Origin: an uncultured Spartobacteria bacterium | Lineage (GTDB): Bacteria; Verrucomicrobiota; Verrucomicrobiia; Chthoniobacterales; Chthoniobacteraceae | DNA: 64,000 bases | Assembly: GCA_903882875.1 (NCBI GenBank) | Contig: CAIRYQ010000068.1 | Location: 90,401-154,400 of the forward strand | Direction: 5' to 3' | Shown: piece after piece, positions 1 through 8,528 of the stretch | How the letters are laid out: the number at the start of each line of letters is the position of its first letter | Numbering within the stretch: position 1 is the first letter of the stretch | Translations under genes and position numbers: made by a program | The notes under the pieces: model-generated | The model's input: the letters and a program-made list of their open reading frames with translations, nothing else | Databases searched by the model: none | Told to the model about the DNA's origin: nothing

Positions 1-177
1 TTCGTGATGCCGCTCCAGTTCTGGCACTTCAGCATCGCCGGCGGATCGCTGAACCTCGTGTATTCGCTGCACCTGTGGAAGGCGCCGCTGATCTTCGGCG
101 CGATCGCCTCGCTCATCACCTCGACGCGCAGCTTCCTCCTGCACAAGCGCGGCCTCGCGGCCGAGGCTTCGGCTTAG
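1..177 (+). CDS. C-terminal end of a membrane protein (5' truncated by window)
   Basis: The reading frame is open from base 1 and ends with TAG at 175-177, giving 58 residues. It has a hydrophobic stretch (SLHLWKAPLIFGAIASLI) followed by a short basic tail, which fits the last membrane segment of an integral membrane protein. Its stop overlaps the stop of the convergent acyltransferase-like gene. The family cannot be named from this fragment. Confidence 0.5.
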   Translation, partial: FVMPLQFWHFSIAGGSLNLVYSLHLWKAPLIFGAIASLITSTRSFLLHKRGLAAEASA

Positions 178-875
178 GGCGATTCCCCGGGAGCGCGGCG
201 GGGGATGATTTCAAATTCGGTGCGCACTTTTGCGATGCTCTTCGCGGGGCACACGCCGCGCCACTGCGTGCCGGGATAAACAATCGCGTCGCGTCCGATG
301 ACGGAGCCGGGATTCAGCACGGCGTTGCAGCCGATCTCCGCGCGGTCGCCGATGATTGCGCCGAATTTTTTCAGCCCCGTGGGAACGAGGCCGCCCGTCG
401 TGGCGACGGTGATCTCGCCGCGGTCGAGCCGCACATTGCTGAGGATCGCGCCCGCGCCGAGGTGCGCCTTGTGGCCGAGGATCGAGTCGCCGACGTAGTT
501 GAAATGCGGCACCTGCGCGTCGTCGAAGATGATGCAGTTCTTGAACTCGCACGAATTGCCGATCACGCAGCCGCTGCCGATGATCACATTTTCGCGGATG
601 TATGCGCCGTTGCGGATTTCGCAGTTCTCGCCGATCCACGCGGGACCCTTGATCATCGCGCCATGCTCGATCACGGTGCCCGCGCCGACGAAGACGGCAT
701 TGCTCACGAAGGGCTTGCCGATGAGCTTCGCTAGGATCTGCGGCTTCAGGCGGAACTGGAGGTAGCTCGGGATCTGCCGGAGCGCGTCCCACGCGTTGAT
801 GGCGTTGTCGAAAAGCATCCGGTGTTCGGTGTGGCCGAGGTCGAGGAATTCGGAGGGCGGAAAAGTCGTCTGCAT
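174..875 (-). CDS. Left-handed beta-helix (hexapeptide repeat) transferase-like protein
   Basis: The protein has 233 residues from the ATG at 875; the longer frame to 953 adds only a basic, unconserved-looking leader. Residues from about 55 to 210 are hexapeptide repeats of the [LIV]-G-x4 type (for example VFVGAGTVIEHGAMIKGPAW, VIIGSGCVIGNS, AIIGDRAEIGCNAVLNPGSV), the hallmark of trimeric left-handed beta-helix acyl- and nucleotidyltransferases. The N-terminal segment (FLDLGHTEHRMLFDNAINAWDALRQIP) resembles the part preceding the beta-helix in bifunctional UDP-GlcNAc pyrophosphorylase-like proteins, but no N-terminal nucleotidyltransferase domain is present. The substrate is unknown. It is the last of four minus-strand genes starting with a glutathione peroxidase. 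Confidence 0.8.
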   Translation of the reverse strand: MQTTFPPSEFLDLGHTEHRMLFDNAINAWDALRQIPSYLQFRLKPQILAKLIGKPFVSNAVFVGAGTVIEHGAMIKGPAWIGENCEIRNGAYIRENVIIGSGCVIGNSCEFKNCIIFDDAQVPHFNYVGDSILGHKAHLGAGAILSNVRLDRGEITVATTGGLVPTGLKKFGAIIGDRAEIGCNAVLNPGSVIGRDAIVYPGTQWRGVCPAKSIAKVRTEFEIIPRRAPGESP

Positions 876-971
876 CGCGTGGCGAGGGGCGTAGCGCGGC
901 GGCGGCGCGTTGGCAAGGCGGCGGGGCGCTTGCGAATGACGAACAACGAGCACGGGCTCGTGTGATTTTTT

Positions 972-1778
972 CTACGGTTGGAAAAACAGCGTGAAGTTTT
1001 GCTCCACGACTGATGCGAGTTCGTCGCGAGTCGTGCCGCGGATTGTTGCGAGCGCATCGTAGGCGACGACGATGTTTGCGGGATGGTTCAGTGGCTTTCC
1101 ATTTCCGTCGGTGATCGGACACGGATTTTTTTCGGGCGGAGGCGCGAGGTCGGGCGCGTCGGTCTCGACGAGGATTCGTTCCGCCGGGAGCGTGCGGAAG
1201 ATTTCGCGCTGGGCGGATTTCCGCTCGTGGAGGAAGGACGGCGAAAAGGAAAAATATGCGCCGCGTGCAAGGAAGCCGCGCACCATTTCCGCAGGCCCGC
1301 CGTACGCATGCAGCAGGAAGCCGCGCGCGGACACGGCACCCTCGCGGATGATGTCCCACAGTGCGCCCCACGCGCGGATGCAGTGGATCGTCGCGGGAAG
1401 ATCGCGCTCCGCAGCGATGGCGAGCTGGGTGTGGAAGCACTCGGCCTGTGCGGCGGGATCGTGGCCTTCGATCCAGCGGTCGAGGCCGATCTCGCCGATG
1501 CCTGCGCCGGGATGCGCGTCGAGAAAATGAAGCAGCGTCTCGCACCAGCCGGCGCTGCGTTCATTCACATGCCAGGGGTGAAATCCGAACGACGGCAGCA
1601 CCCACGGCACCTGAGCGGCGAGTGCGGCGACGGTAGGCCAGTCGCCCTCGCGTGTGCCGTTCACCACTGCGCGATGCACGCCGAGTGCGGGAAGCTCCGC
1701 GAGAAAATCCGCGCGCCACGGCAGCAGGCGCGCGTCGTGGAGATGGTTGTGCGCGTCGAACAGCGGCGCGCTTTTCAT
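972..1778 (-). CDS. TatD family metal-dependent hydrolase
   Basis: The protein has 268 residues. It carries the TatD metal-ligand motifs in order: FDAHNHLHD near residue 7, GEIGLD near residue 96, a mid-protein His (ATIHCIRAWG) and ETDAPD near residue 206. These give an amidohydrolase-type TIM barrel with a two-metal site, and family members are usually deoxyribonucleases or related phosphoesterases. It lacks the last of the family's common C-terminal landmarks only in detail, and the length is normal. The start codon overlaps the stop of the upstream SufE-like gene as ATGA, so the two are probably translationally coupled. Confidence 0.9.
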   Translation of the reverse strand: MKSAPLFDAHNHLHDARLLPWRADFLAELPALGVHRAVVNGTREGDWPTVAALAAQVPWVLPSFGFHPWHVNERSAGWCETLLHFLDAHPGAGIGEIGLDRWIEGHDPAAQAECFHTQLAIAAERDLPATIHCIRAWGALWDIIREGAVSARGFLLHAYGGPAEMVRGFLARGAYFSFSPSFLHERKSAQREIFRTLPAERILVETDAPDLAPPPEKNPCPITDGNGKPLNHPANIVVAYDALATIRGTTRDELASVVEQNFTLFFQP

Positions 1779-2212
1779 CCGCTCACGCCTGCGGCAAATG
1801 CCGTGGCGATCTGCCGCATCCGCATCCGCACCGCGGCGAGGCCCGCGATGCGCGTGGGTGAAATCATCCGCGCGATGCCGAGTTTCTCGATGAGCGCGGG
1901 CTCGAATGCGATGACGTCATCCGGCGTCGTGCCCTCGTAGAGTTCGCACAGCAGGCCGACGAGGCCCTTCACCATCGGCGCTTCGCAGTCCATCCGCCAT
2001 CGGCACACGCCGTCCGCAAGCTCGCCCGTGAGCCACACGCGCGACTGGCAGCCGTTCACGCGGTTTTCGTCCGTGAGCTGCGCGGGATCGGGCGCGGGGA
2101 TTTTTTTTGCGCGAGACATGAGTGCGGCGAGCCGCTCGTGCGCGTCCTCGATGAGCGAGAGCCGCGCGATCATCTGGTGCTGCCTTTCCACGAGGCTCAT
2201 CGGAGTGCTCAT
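1775..2212 (-). CDS. SufE-like Fe-S assembly sulfur acceptor
   Basis: The protein has 145 residues from ATG 2212; an internal ATG at 2200 is also possible. SufE/CsdE proteins accept sulfur from a cysteine desulfurase through one Cys, and here the motif RVNGCQSRVWL (Cys about residue 55) matches the conserved active-site loop. The family fold is supported by the following TGELADGVCRWRMDCEAPMV segment and by the normal length. The gene sits between glutathione peroxidase and TatD with very short spacing and an ATGA overlap with TatD. No cysteine desulfurase gene (SufS) is nearby. Confidence 0.88.
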   Translation of the reverse strand: MSTPMSLVERQHQMIARLSLIEDAHERLAALMSRAKKIPAPDPAQLTDENRVNGCQSRVWLTGELADGVCRWRMDCEAPMVKGLVGLLCELYEGTTPDDVIAFEPALIEKLGIARMISPTRIAGLAAVRMRMRQIATAFAAGVSG

Positions 2213-2229
2213 GGGAAAAAAAAGCGCGG

Positions 2230-2784
2230 CTACTTTTTCGCCAGCGCGTCCTCGACGGCCTTTACGAGCTGCGCTGCGTCCGGCTCCACGTCCGGCTCGA
2301 AGCGTGCGAGCACCTTGCCGTCGCGTCCGATGAGAAATTTCCCGAAATTCCACTGCACGTTGCCGGGGAACGCCGCGCTCGCGCCGGTGAGTTCCTTGAA
2401 GAGCGGGTGCTGCTCGGGGCCTGTCACGTGGACCTTGTCCATCATCGGAAAAGTGACGCTGTAGTTCGACGTGCAGAACGATTTGATCTCCGCGTTTGTG
2501 CCGGGCTCCTGCGCGCCGAAGTCGTTGCACGGAAAGCCGACGACCACGAGGCCCTTGTCCTTCAGCTTGTCGTAGAGCGACTGGAGGCCGGCGTATTGCG
2601 GCGTGTTCCCGCACTGGCTCGCGACGTTCACGGCGAGGACGACTTTTCCGGCGAACGCCTTCAGCGAGGTTTTCTTGCCGTCAATGTCCTTGATCGGGAT
2701 CGCCTGGAGCTTCGGCTCCTCCGCGAGAAGCGACGCGCCGAGGGTGAGGGTAGCTGCGAGGGTTGCGATGCGGAGGAGGTTCAT
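2230..2784 (-). CDS. Glutathione peroxidase-family thiol peroxidase, secreted
   Basis: The protein has 184 residues from ATG 2784. The N-terminus is a signal peptide ([23 protein letters not shown]). The peroxidatic residue is a Cys at about position 58 in [12 protein letters not shown], where animal enzymes carry selenocysteine. The second motif [15 protein letters not shown] and the later [10 protein letters not shown] (Trp and Asn of the catalytic tetrad) are intact. Bacterial members of this type normally use thioredoxin rather than glutathione. The predicted signal places it in the periplasm or the membrane. It is the first gene of a closely spaced minus-strand group with the SufE-like and TatD genes. 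Confidence 0.9.
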   Translation of the reverse strand: MNLLRIATLAATLTLGASLLAEEPKLQAIPIKDIDGKKTSLKAFAGKVVLAVNVASQCGNTPQYAGLQSLYDKLKDKGLVVVGFPCNDFGAQEPGTNAEIKSFCTSNYSVTFPMMDKVHVTGPEQHPLFKELTGASAAFPGNVQWNFGKFLIGRDGKVLARFEPDVEPDAAQLVKAVEDALAKK

Positions 2785-2941
2785 GGTGCGGGATGAAAGT
2801 GGAGCGCACACTTTGCAGACGAAGCGCCTGTGCGCAATGCCGAGGATGGAGTGTGGCGGGCGAACCCGAAATTGCCCGGACTTTTCGTTTGCACAAGCCG
2901 CGCGCAACGCTAATTTGCATGCCCTTTTTCCGCACAACGCC

Positions 2942-3172
2942 ATGAAAGCCGACATCCATCCCGACTACAACGAAACCACGATCTCCTGCGCGTGCGGGGC
3001 CGTGATCCACACCCGCTCCACCCGCAAGAGCCTCCAGGTCGGCATCTGCGCAAAGTGCCATCCGTTCTTCACGGGCGAGCAGAAGTTTGTGGACACCGCG
3101 GGTCGCATCGAGAAGTTCACGAAGCGCTTCGGCGGCACCGAGCTTCGCCGGAAAAAGGTCGCAAAGGCCTAG
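2942..3172 (+). CDS. rpmE: 50S ribosomal protein L31
   Basis: The protein has 76 residues from ATG 2942. It begins [11 protein letters not shown] and has the zinc-binding pattern SCACGAVI...[12 protein letters not shown], that is the Cys-containing (C+) form of L31. The C-terminus is basic as expected ([10 protein letters not shown]). The gene lies 80 bases upstream of prfA on the same strand, a neighbourhood seen in many bacteria. The longer frame from 2603 is the opposite-strand shadow of the peroxidase. Confidence 0.95.
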   Translation: MKADIHPDYNETTISCACGAVIHTRSTRKSLQVGICAKCHPFFTGEQKFVDTAGRIEKFTKRFGGTELRRKKVAKA

Positions 3173-3253
3173 CTCCGCACATTCTGATTTTCGCAACGGT
3201 GGAGGCGCCACGCGCGGCTCCACCGTTTCGTTTTTACCCGAGACACACACGCC

Positions 3254-4330
3254 ATGGACTTCACGCCACTGATGGATCGCAAGCGCGAGCGCTTCGCCGA
3301 AGTCGAGGCTGCCGTGTCTGCGCCGGATCTCTACGACAATCCGAAGAAGGCGCAGGAAATTCTCCGCGAACACAGCCGGCTAAGGGAATCGCTCGCGATG
3401 TGGGAGGAGTTTCAAAAGGTGGACAAGGAACTCACCGAGAGCCGCGAACTCGCCAAGGAAAACGACGAACTCGGCGAGATGGCGCGCGCGGAATTGCCCG
3501 ACCTTGAAAAGCGCGCGGAGAAGCTGCAGCGCGATGTGCAATTTTCCCTGCTGCCGCCCGATCCAAATGACGACCGCGACGCCATCATGGAAATCCGCGC
3601 GGGCACCGGCGGCGATGAGGCCGCGCTTTTTGCGGCGGATCTGCACCGGATGTATTCGCGATACGCGGAAGTCATCGGGCTGAAGATCGAGCCGCTCGAG
3701 TCCTCGCAGAGCGAACTCGGCGGCTACAAGGAAATCATTTTCAAGGTGACCGGCGAAAATGTCTTTCGGAAGCTGCGCTTCGAAAGCGGCGTGCATCGAG
3801 TGCAGCGCGTGCCCGCGACCGAGGCGCAGGGGCGCATCCACACGAGTGTCGCGACTGTCGCCGTGCTGCCGGAGGCCGAGGAGGTGGATTTTGAACTCAA
3901 GCCCGACGACCTTCGCATCGAAGTCTGTCGCAGCGGCGGCCCCGGCGGCCAGGGCGTGAACACGACGGACTCCGCAGTGCAGGTTCTGCACATCCCGACC
4001 GGCACCATCGTGCGCTGTCAGGACGGTCGTTCGCAGCAGAAGAACAAGGAAAAGGCACTGACGATTCTGCGCTCACGCCTGCTCGAAAAGAAGCAGCGCG
4101 AGGAGGCGGAAAAATACGCGGCGCACCGCAAGAGTCAGATCGGAAGCGGCGACCGTTCGGAAAAAATCCGCACCTACAATTATCCGCAGAACCGCGTGAC
4201 CGATCATCGCATCGAACTCACGCTCTACAACCTCGATCGCTTCATGGAAGGCGACCTCGGCGAAATGCTCGCCGCGCTCCAGCAGGCGGACCTCGCAGAT
4301 CGCCTCGAAGCGGCAAACGCCGCAAGCTAG
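3254..4330 (+). CDS. prfA: Peptide chain release factor 1
   Basis: The protein has 358 residues, the usual RF1 length. The stop-codon reading tripeptide is PAT (about residues 187-189, in RVQRVPATEAQGRIHTS), which defines RF1 rather than RF2. The catalytic GGQ lies at about residues 231-233 in SGGPGGQGVNTTDSAV. The gene follows rpmE. Its stop codon overlaps by four bases the stop of the convergent sensor kinase gene. Confidence 0.97.
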   Translation: MDFTPLMDRKRERFAEVEAAVSAPDLYDNPKKAQEILREHSRLRESLAMWEEFQKVDKELTESRELAKENDELGEMARAELPDLEKRAEKLQRDVQFSLLPPDPNDDRDAIMEIRAGTGGDEAALFAADLHRMYSRYAEVIGLKIEPLESSQSELGGYKEIIFKVTGENVFRKLRFESGVHRVQRVPATEAQGRIHTSVATVAVLPEAEEVDFELKPDDLRIEVCRSGGPGGQGVNTTDSAVQVLHIPTGTIVRCQDGRSQQKNKEKALTILRSRLLEKKQREEAEKYAAHRKSQIGSGDRSEKIRTYNYPQNRVTDHRIELTLYNLDRFMEGDLGEMLAALQQADLADRLEAANAAS

Positions 4331-5916
4331 CTCGTCACCTCGAAGATCGCGCGGCGCAGATCGTCCGAGGACACGGGCTTCGAGAGCACACGGCTGATGC
4401 ACTCTGGCGCCTTGCCGTCCGCGAGCACGTCTTCTCCGAACCCGGTGAGCATGATGATGTGCGTGCCGGGGCTGCGTTCCTTGATTTTTTTCGCGAGCTG
4501 CTCGCCGGAGATTCCGGGCATGGACTGGTCGGTGATGACAAGATCGAAGCTGCCCGCTTCGAAGCGCGCGAGCGCCTCCGCGGCATCCGTCACCGTCACC
4601 GTCTGATGTCCGTCGGCGCTGAGGTGAGCCGCGATCAGCTCGCAGATGATTTCCTGATCGTCCACGACGAGGACGTTGAGGACGTGGTTCACCGGCGACT
4701 GCTCGGCATCTCCGGAAGTTGCGATCCTCTGATCCGTCGCGGGGAGCAGGAGCGAGAAAGTCGTGCCTTTTCCTGCTTCGCTCGCGATCTCGATCGTGCC
4801 GCCGTGGCGTTGGACGATGCCATATACGACCGAGAGCCCGAGCCCGGTGCCTTTGTCGCCCTTCGTCGAAAAGAACGGCTCCAGACAGCGCGAAGCCGCC
4901 TCTTCCGTCATGCCGGTGCCGGTGTCCGTCACGTTGATGCGCACATTTGGCCCGTCGGTGCGCGTGGACACAGTGATCGTGCCGCCGGAGGGCATCGCAT
5001 CCACGGCGTTGAAGATGAGGTTCGTGAGCGATTCGCGCAACTCGGGCGCGCTTGCGAGGATGTGCGGCACCTCGGCGAAGTCCGTCTTCACTGCGATCGT
5101 CACGCCGGTGGCGCGCGCATTTGCCTTCCACTTCGGCGAGGTGAAGGCGACGGCTTGCTCGCACAGGGTGTTCACTTCGAGCGGCGCGCGAAGTTCGTCC
5201 GCCTCCGCGGGCCGGTAGAAATCACGCAGCCGGCTCACCACATGCGTCGCGTCCTGCGCGGCGGCGACGATGTGCTTGAGGTACGTGTGCTCCTTCGCGT
5301 CGTCGGCGTTTTTCTTGAACCACGGCAGCATCAGCTCGCCGTAGCCGAGCATCATCGTGAGCGCGTTGTTGAAATCGTGCGCGATGCCGCCGGCCATCAT
5401 GCCGAGCGCGCGCAGGCGCTCCTGCTTCACCACCTGCTCCTGCGCATTGTTGAGCTGATCGAGCGCGTTCTCCAGCTCGTGCGTCCGCGCACGCACCTGC
5501 TCCTCGAGCTTCTGGTTCAGGAAGCGGCTCTCGAGCAGATTGCGCAGGCGCAACTGCACCTCGGTCGTGTCGAGCGGCTTCGTGATGAAGTCGCTCGCGC
5601 CGGCGGCGAGCGCCTTGCGCCGGGTCTCGGGCGTCACGTCCGCGGTGAGCACGACGATCGGCAGGAACACGTCCTCCGGGATGATCTGCTTGAGCTGCTC
5701 CATCACCTGGTAGCCGTCCATGTGCGGCATGTGCAGATCCGTGAGCACGAGGTCGGGCTGGAACTCCGCAAAAATCGGGATCGCCTCGCGCGGATCGATC
5801 GTGCAGCGCCATTCCAGCCCGCCGAAAATCTCCAGCATCCGTTCGAGCAGGCGCACGTTGGACGGCTCGTCGTCCACGACGAGAATTTTTGCCGGCGGCA
5901 ATGTGATGCGGGACAT
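4327..5916 (-). CDS. Hybrid sensor kinase: receiver - histidine kinase - receiver
   Basis: The protein has 529 residues and no transmembrane segment, so it is cytosolic. A first receiver domain spans about residues 8-130, with VDDE and phospho-acceptor Asp60 in VLTDLHMPHMDG. A coiled coil follows at about 132-168. The HisKA phospho-acceptor is His180 in GGIAHDFNNALTMM. The HATPase domain has N (NLIFNAVDAM), G1 (DTGTGMT) and G2 (GTGLGLSVVYG) boxes. A second receiver runs from about 415 to the end (LVITDQSMPG). This is the NtrB-like phosphorelay architecture in which the first receiver usually takes input from another kinase. No cognate output regulator is adjacent, and the signal is unknown. 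Confidence 0.9.
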   Translation of the reverse strand: MSRITLPPAKILVVDDEPSNVRLLERMLEIFGGLEWRCTIDPREAIPIFAEFQPDLVLTDLHMPHMDGYQVMEQLKQIIPEDVFLPIVVLTADVTPETRRKALAAGASDFITKPLDTTEVQLRLRNLLESRFLNQKLEEQVRARTHELENALDQLNNAQEQVVKQERLRALGMMAGGIAHDFNNALTMMLGYGELMLPWFKKNADDAKEHTYLKHIVAAAQDATHVVSRLRDFYRPAEADELRAPLEVNTLCEQAVAFTSPKWKANARATGVTIAVKTDFAEVPHILASAPELRESLTNLIFNAVDAMPSGGTITVSTRTDGPNVRINVTDTGTGMTEEAASRCLEPFFSTKGDKGTGLGLSVVYGIVQRHGGTIEIASEAGKGTTFSLLLPATDQRIATSGDAEQSPVNHVLNVLVVDDQEIICELIAAHLSADGHQTVTVTDAAEALARFEAGSFDLVITDQSMPGISGEQLAKKIKERSPGTHIIMLTGFGEDVLADGKAPECISRVLSKPVSSDDLRRAIFEVTS

Positions 5917-5973
5917 GGGCTGTGATGGCTCCGCTGAAGTGTTCAGTGGACACCGGCAGTGCTAGCACTTGAT

Positions 5974-6711
5974 ATGCCGCGCCAGATGCCTGATTCAAGC
6001 GCCATACCGAGCCCCGGCCCCGCGGAGGGAAAAGGCGCCGCGGTCCGCAGGCTTTTCGGCGCCATCGCCCGGCGCTACGACCTCGCAAACCACCTGCTCA
6101 GCGGAGGGCTCGATTTTTTCTGGCGGCGGCGCGCCGCAAAAATCGTCCGCTCGTGGAAACCCGCGCGCATCCTCGATCTCGCGACCGGCTCCGGCGACTT
6201 GGCGCTCGCACTCGCGAAGGCGTGCCCGGATGCCGGAGTGCTCGGCGCGGATTTCTGCCTGCCGATGCTCCTCGCTGCGCGGCGCAAGGGCGTCGCAAAT
6301 CTCGTGCAGGCCGACGGCATGGCGCTCCCTTTTCCCGATGACGCGTTCGACGCGGTCACGATCGCATTCGGCCTCCGCAACATGGAATCGTGGCAGCGCG
6401 GCCTCGCGGAAATCGCGCGCGTGCTCCGTCCCGGCGGACATGTGCTCGTGCTCGATTTTTCGATCCCGCGTCCGCCGTTCCGCTGGTTCTACCGCTTCTA
6501 CCTCCACCGCGTGCTGCCGCTCTTCGCGCGCCTGCTCACCGGCGACCGGCAGGCCTACGAATACCTCGGCGCCTCGATCGAAAAATTCCCCGCCGGCACC
6601 GCGATGAACGCGATGATCGAGGCTGCCGGCTTTGCGGATGCGAAGTGCGAGCCACTCACCGGCGGCATCGTCTCGCTCTACACCGCGATGCGTCCGGGTG
6701 GTTCAAAATGA
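5974..6711 (+). CDS. menG: Demethylmenaquinone methyltransferase (UbiE/MenG)
   Basis: The protein has 245 residues from ATG 5974; a GTG at 5959 in the same frame is an alternative. It is a class I SAM methyltransferase with motif I ILDLATGSGDLALALA, the post-II segment FGLRNMESWQRGL and LRPGGHVLVLDFSIP, the last being a UbiE signature. The N-terminal IARRYDLANHLLSGGLDFFWRRR is also typical of the family. It performs the last methylation of menaquinone (or ubiquinone); menaquinone is more likely in this phylum. The gene is divergent from the sensor kinase, with 57 bases between. Confidence 0.93.
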   Translation: MPRQMPDSSAIPSPGPAEGKGAAVRRLFGAIARRYDLANHLLSGGLDFFWRRRAAKIVRSWKPARILDLATGSGDLALALAKACPDAGVLGADFCLPMLLAARRKGVANLVQADGMALPFPDDAFDAVTIAFGLRNMESWQRGLAEIARVLRPGGHVLVLDFSIPRPPFRWFYRFYLHRVLPLFARLLTGDRQAYEYLGASIEKFPAGTAMNAMIEAAGFADAKCEPLTGGIVSLYTAMRPGGSK

Positions 6712-6767
6712 AATTGCGTCCGGGTTGCCGCACGCCACGGAAAACCGTGCGCGTGCAATGCGTGGCA

Positions 6768-7538
6768 CTATTCCGAGATTGGATATTTTTTCAGCCCGGT
6801 GCGCTGGAGGAAAATGCGGAAGAGGTAGCTCGGCACGATCACACCGTAGCGCCGCCACAGCCGCCGCGGGTCGCTGCACAGGCGGTGGAGCCATTGCAGG
6901 CCGCAGCGCATCATCCAGCGCGGGGCTTCCTTCATGCGGCCGGTGTGGAAATCGAATGCCGCGCCGACGCCGAACATCACGGTGGTGTCCAGCAGCGGGA
7001 GGAAATCGGCCATGAAGCGCTCCTGCTTCGGCGTGCTGAGGCCGATCCAGAACAGGTCGGGCTTTTTCTCCGCGATCTCCGCGATGAGCGCGCTGCGTTC
7101 GCCCTCGTCGAGCGGGCGGAAGGGTGGGCAGTGCGTGCCGAGGATTCGCACGCCGGGGAAGCGCCGCTCCATCGCGGCCCTGAGCTGGTCGGCCACGCCG
7201 GGTGCGCCGCCGCAGAAGTAGTGCGTGAACTTTCCATCGCGCGTCGCGTCCATGATGCGGAGCATGAGGTCGGGGCCGTACACGCGGTCCACCCACGCGC
7301 CGTGCGCGCGCCGACCCTCCCACACGAGCGGCATGCCGTCGCAGGTGTTGAGGAATGCGTTGTTCAAAATGCGGCGGAACGCATCGTCCGACTGCGCCTC
7401 GGTGATGCCGTGGACGCCCGTCACGCACACGTAGCCCTTGCGCCGCGCCGCGCACGCGTCGAGCACGGCCTGCGTGGCGATGTCGAGATTCATCGCGCTC
7501 ATCGCGACGCCGAGGACGTTGAATTTCCGAATCTCCAT
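6768..7538 (-). CDS. WecG/TagA/CpsF family glycosyltransferase
   Basis: The protein has 256 residues from ATG 7538. It carries the family signatures TGVHGITEAQSD, NTCDGMPLVWEGRR (the conserved Asp-Gly-Met-Pro motif) and WIGLSTPKQERFM. These enzymes transfer N-acetylmannosamine or N-acetylmannosaminuronic acid to lipid-linked sugars in teichoic acid, enterobacterial common antigen or exopolysaccharide assembly. The C-terminal YGVIVPSYLFRIFLQRTG is amphipathic to hydrophobic and may touch the membrane. No other polysaccharide gene is next to it, so the pathway is open. The upstream frame to 7766 runs into repeat DNA and is not part of the gene. Confidence 0.9.
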   Translation of the reverse strand: MEIRKFNVLGVAMSAMNLDIATQAVLDACAARRKGYVCVTGVHGITEAQSDDAFRRILNNAFLNTCDGMPLVWEGRRAHGAWVDRVYGPDLMLRIMDATRDGKFTHYFCGGAPGVADQLRAAMERRFPGVRILGTHCPPFRPLDEGERSALIAEIAEKKPDLFWIGLSTPKQERFMADFLPLLDTTVMFGVGAAFDFHTGRMKEAPRWMMRCGLQWLHRLCSDPRRLWRRYGVIVPSYLFRIFLQRTGLKKYPISE

Positions 7539-7599
7539 TCGGGCGGAAGCTAGAGCGTGTTCAGATTTTTTTACAGCGGCGAAAGATGCAGGAGCGACG

Positions 7600-7753
7600 T
7601 GTCTCGGGTAGCGCGGGTATCCTACCCGCAGTGCCGCGCATCCTGCGCGGCACACGGCGGACGGCCACAGGCTTTCAGTTCGTCTTGGGTGTCCGGGTGC
7701 ATTCCGCAGGATGCGGAATGCGGCGGGTAGGATACCCGCGCTACCCGAGGCAC
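7600..7753. repeat. Paired inverted REP-like element
   Basis: Bases 7600-7629 and 7723-7753 are near-perfect inverted copies built around the self-complementary core GCGGGTATCCTACCCGC. Between them are two further small palindromes, at about 7633-7651 and 7699-7721. When translated, the outer arms give the GSAGILPA-like string that recurs as a spurious protein start. The paired layout resembles a REPIN or a small non-autonomous element. The element supplies the stop codon of the remnant frame at 7741-7890. Confidence 0.75.
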
Positions 7754-7890
7754 GCCGTCGTTGCATCCGAAAGCTGCGCGCCCTTGTCGTCGCTCAGCTT
7801 CCACACTTCGGCGGGCACCGAAGCATGACACACGGGGCAGCGCGAGGTGGTGCGCTTGGGGAGGGATTCGGTGGTGCAGGTGAGGTTCAT
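7741..7890 (-). pseudogene. Possible N-terminal remnant of a radical-SAM protein
   Basis: A 49-residue frame starts at ATG 7890 (MNLTCTTESLPKRTTSRC...). It contains CPVCHASVPAEVW, which looks like the zinc-ribbon start of large radical-SAM proteins of the MJ0619/tetraether-synthase type, which continue with a CPEHG motif and the radical-SAM core. Here the frame ends abruptly at a TAG that belongs to the inverted repeat element, and nothing resembling the core follows. I infer a gene truncated by the element. It could also be a genuine tiny protein. It follows the small membrane protein gene by eight bases. Confidence 0.4.
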
Positions 7891-7898
7891 GGGCGGGC

Positions 7899-8243
7899 TT
7901 ATCGCTCGAGAAACATTCCAATCGCTACGTGGCTACTGAGGGACAGGACGAAATTGAGGGCAAGAATCAGGAAACCATAAACCGCTGCATGCCAGATTTT
8001 CGCGTCTTCACCGTCCTCCCATTTCTCCAAGACAAAGCCAAGGCGGAAGCTGAGGCCAAGCGCCAACAGTGCCGCAACTGTATAAAGCTTCGGCAAGTCA
8101 TCCGATTCACTTCGAGACCATTCTTCCGTGACACTCACGAGAGGCAATGCAGCGATCACGACTGCCGCTGGCACCAGCATCAGCAGCCATCTCCAGATGG
8201 AAACGGCGCGTGGCTGCGGTGGCTGTGGTTCATGCTCGGGCAT
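7899..8243 (-). CDS. Small integral membrane protein, unknown function
   Basis: The protein has 114 residues. A proline-rich start (MPEHEPQPPQPRAVS) is followed by three predicted membrane segments, at about 18-37 (WLLMLVPAAVVIAALPLV), 55-72 and 86-110 (AVYGFLILALNFVLSLSSHVA). No catalytic motif is visible and I do not recognise the family. Base composition is slightly less GC-rich than the housekeeping neighbours. It lies between two gene remnants, so the whole 7.6-8.5 kb stretch appears to be a decaying or repeat-rich patch. Confidence 0.6.
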   Translation of the reverse strand: MPEHEPQPPQPRAVSIWRWLLMLVPAAVVIAALPLVSVTEEWSRSESDDLPKLYTVAALLALGLSFRLGFVLEKWEDGEDAKIWHAAVYGFLILALNFVLSLSSHVAIGMFLER

Positions 8244-8310
8244 GGCCGGGGAGGTTTGGTGCGGGGCACGCTAGCTGCGCGGCCTGCGCGTGGCGATGCC
8301 CTTTTCCCGC

Positions 8311-8466
8311 CTACCCGCCGACGGTGATCGCGACCGCGTCGCTCCACTGGCCGGTGCGGGCGCCTCGATGCCGAGCGCCTTGCCGATGGGCGGATTGCAG
8401 CTCGCCGCCGCCTTCACCTGCCGGATGAGTACGCGGAGCGAAGCGAGTTGATTTCGCAGGGTGTGG
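8311..8466 (-). pseudogene. Possible remnant with fibronectin-III-like C-terminus
   Basis: Two frames on the minus strand look like pieces of one protein. One reads LRNQLASLRVLIRQVKAA then NPPIGKALGIEAPAP. The other reads ARTGQWSDAVAITVGG and ends at the TAG at 8313-8311. The second resembles the end of a fibronectin type III repeat. I infer an internal deletion with a frame change in a gene of about 200 codons, known to me only as a hypothetical family. The remaining bases to 8528 hold nothing I can name. Confidence 0.35.
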
Positions 8467-8528
8467 TGTCCCGGCCTTCCGCAATCACACCACGCTGACT
8501 TCCCACGAACCGAACGCCGGCATCCGCA

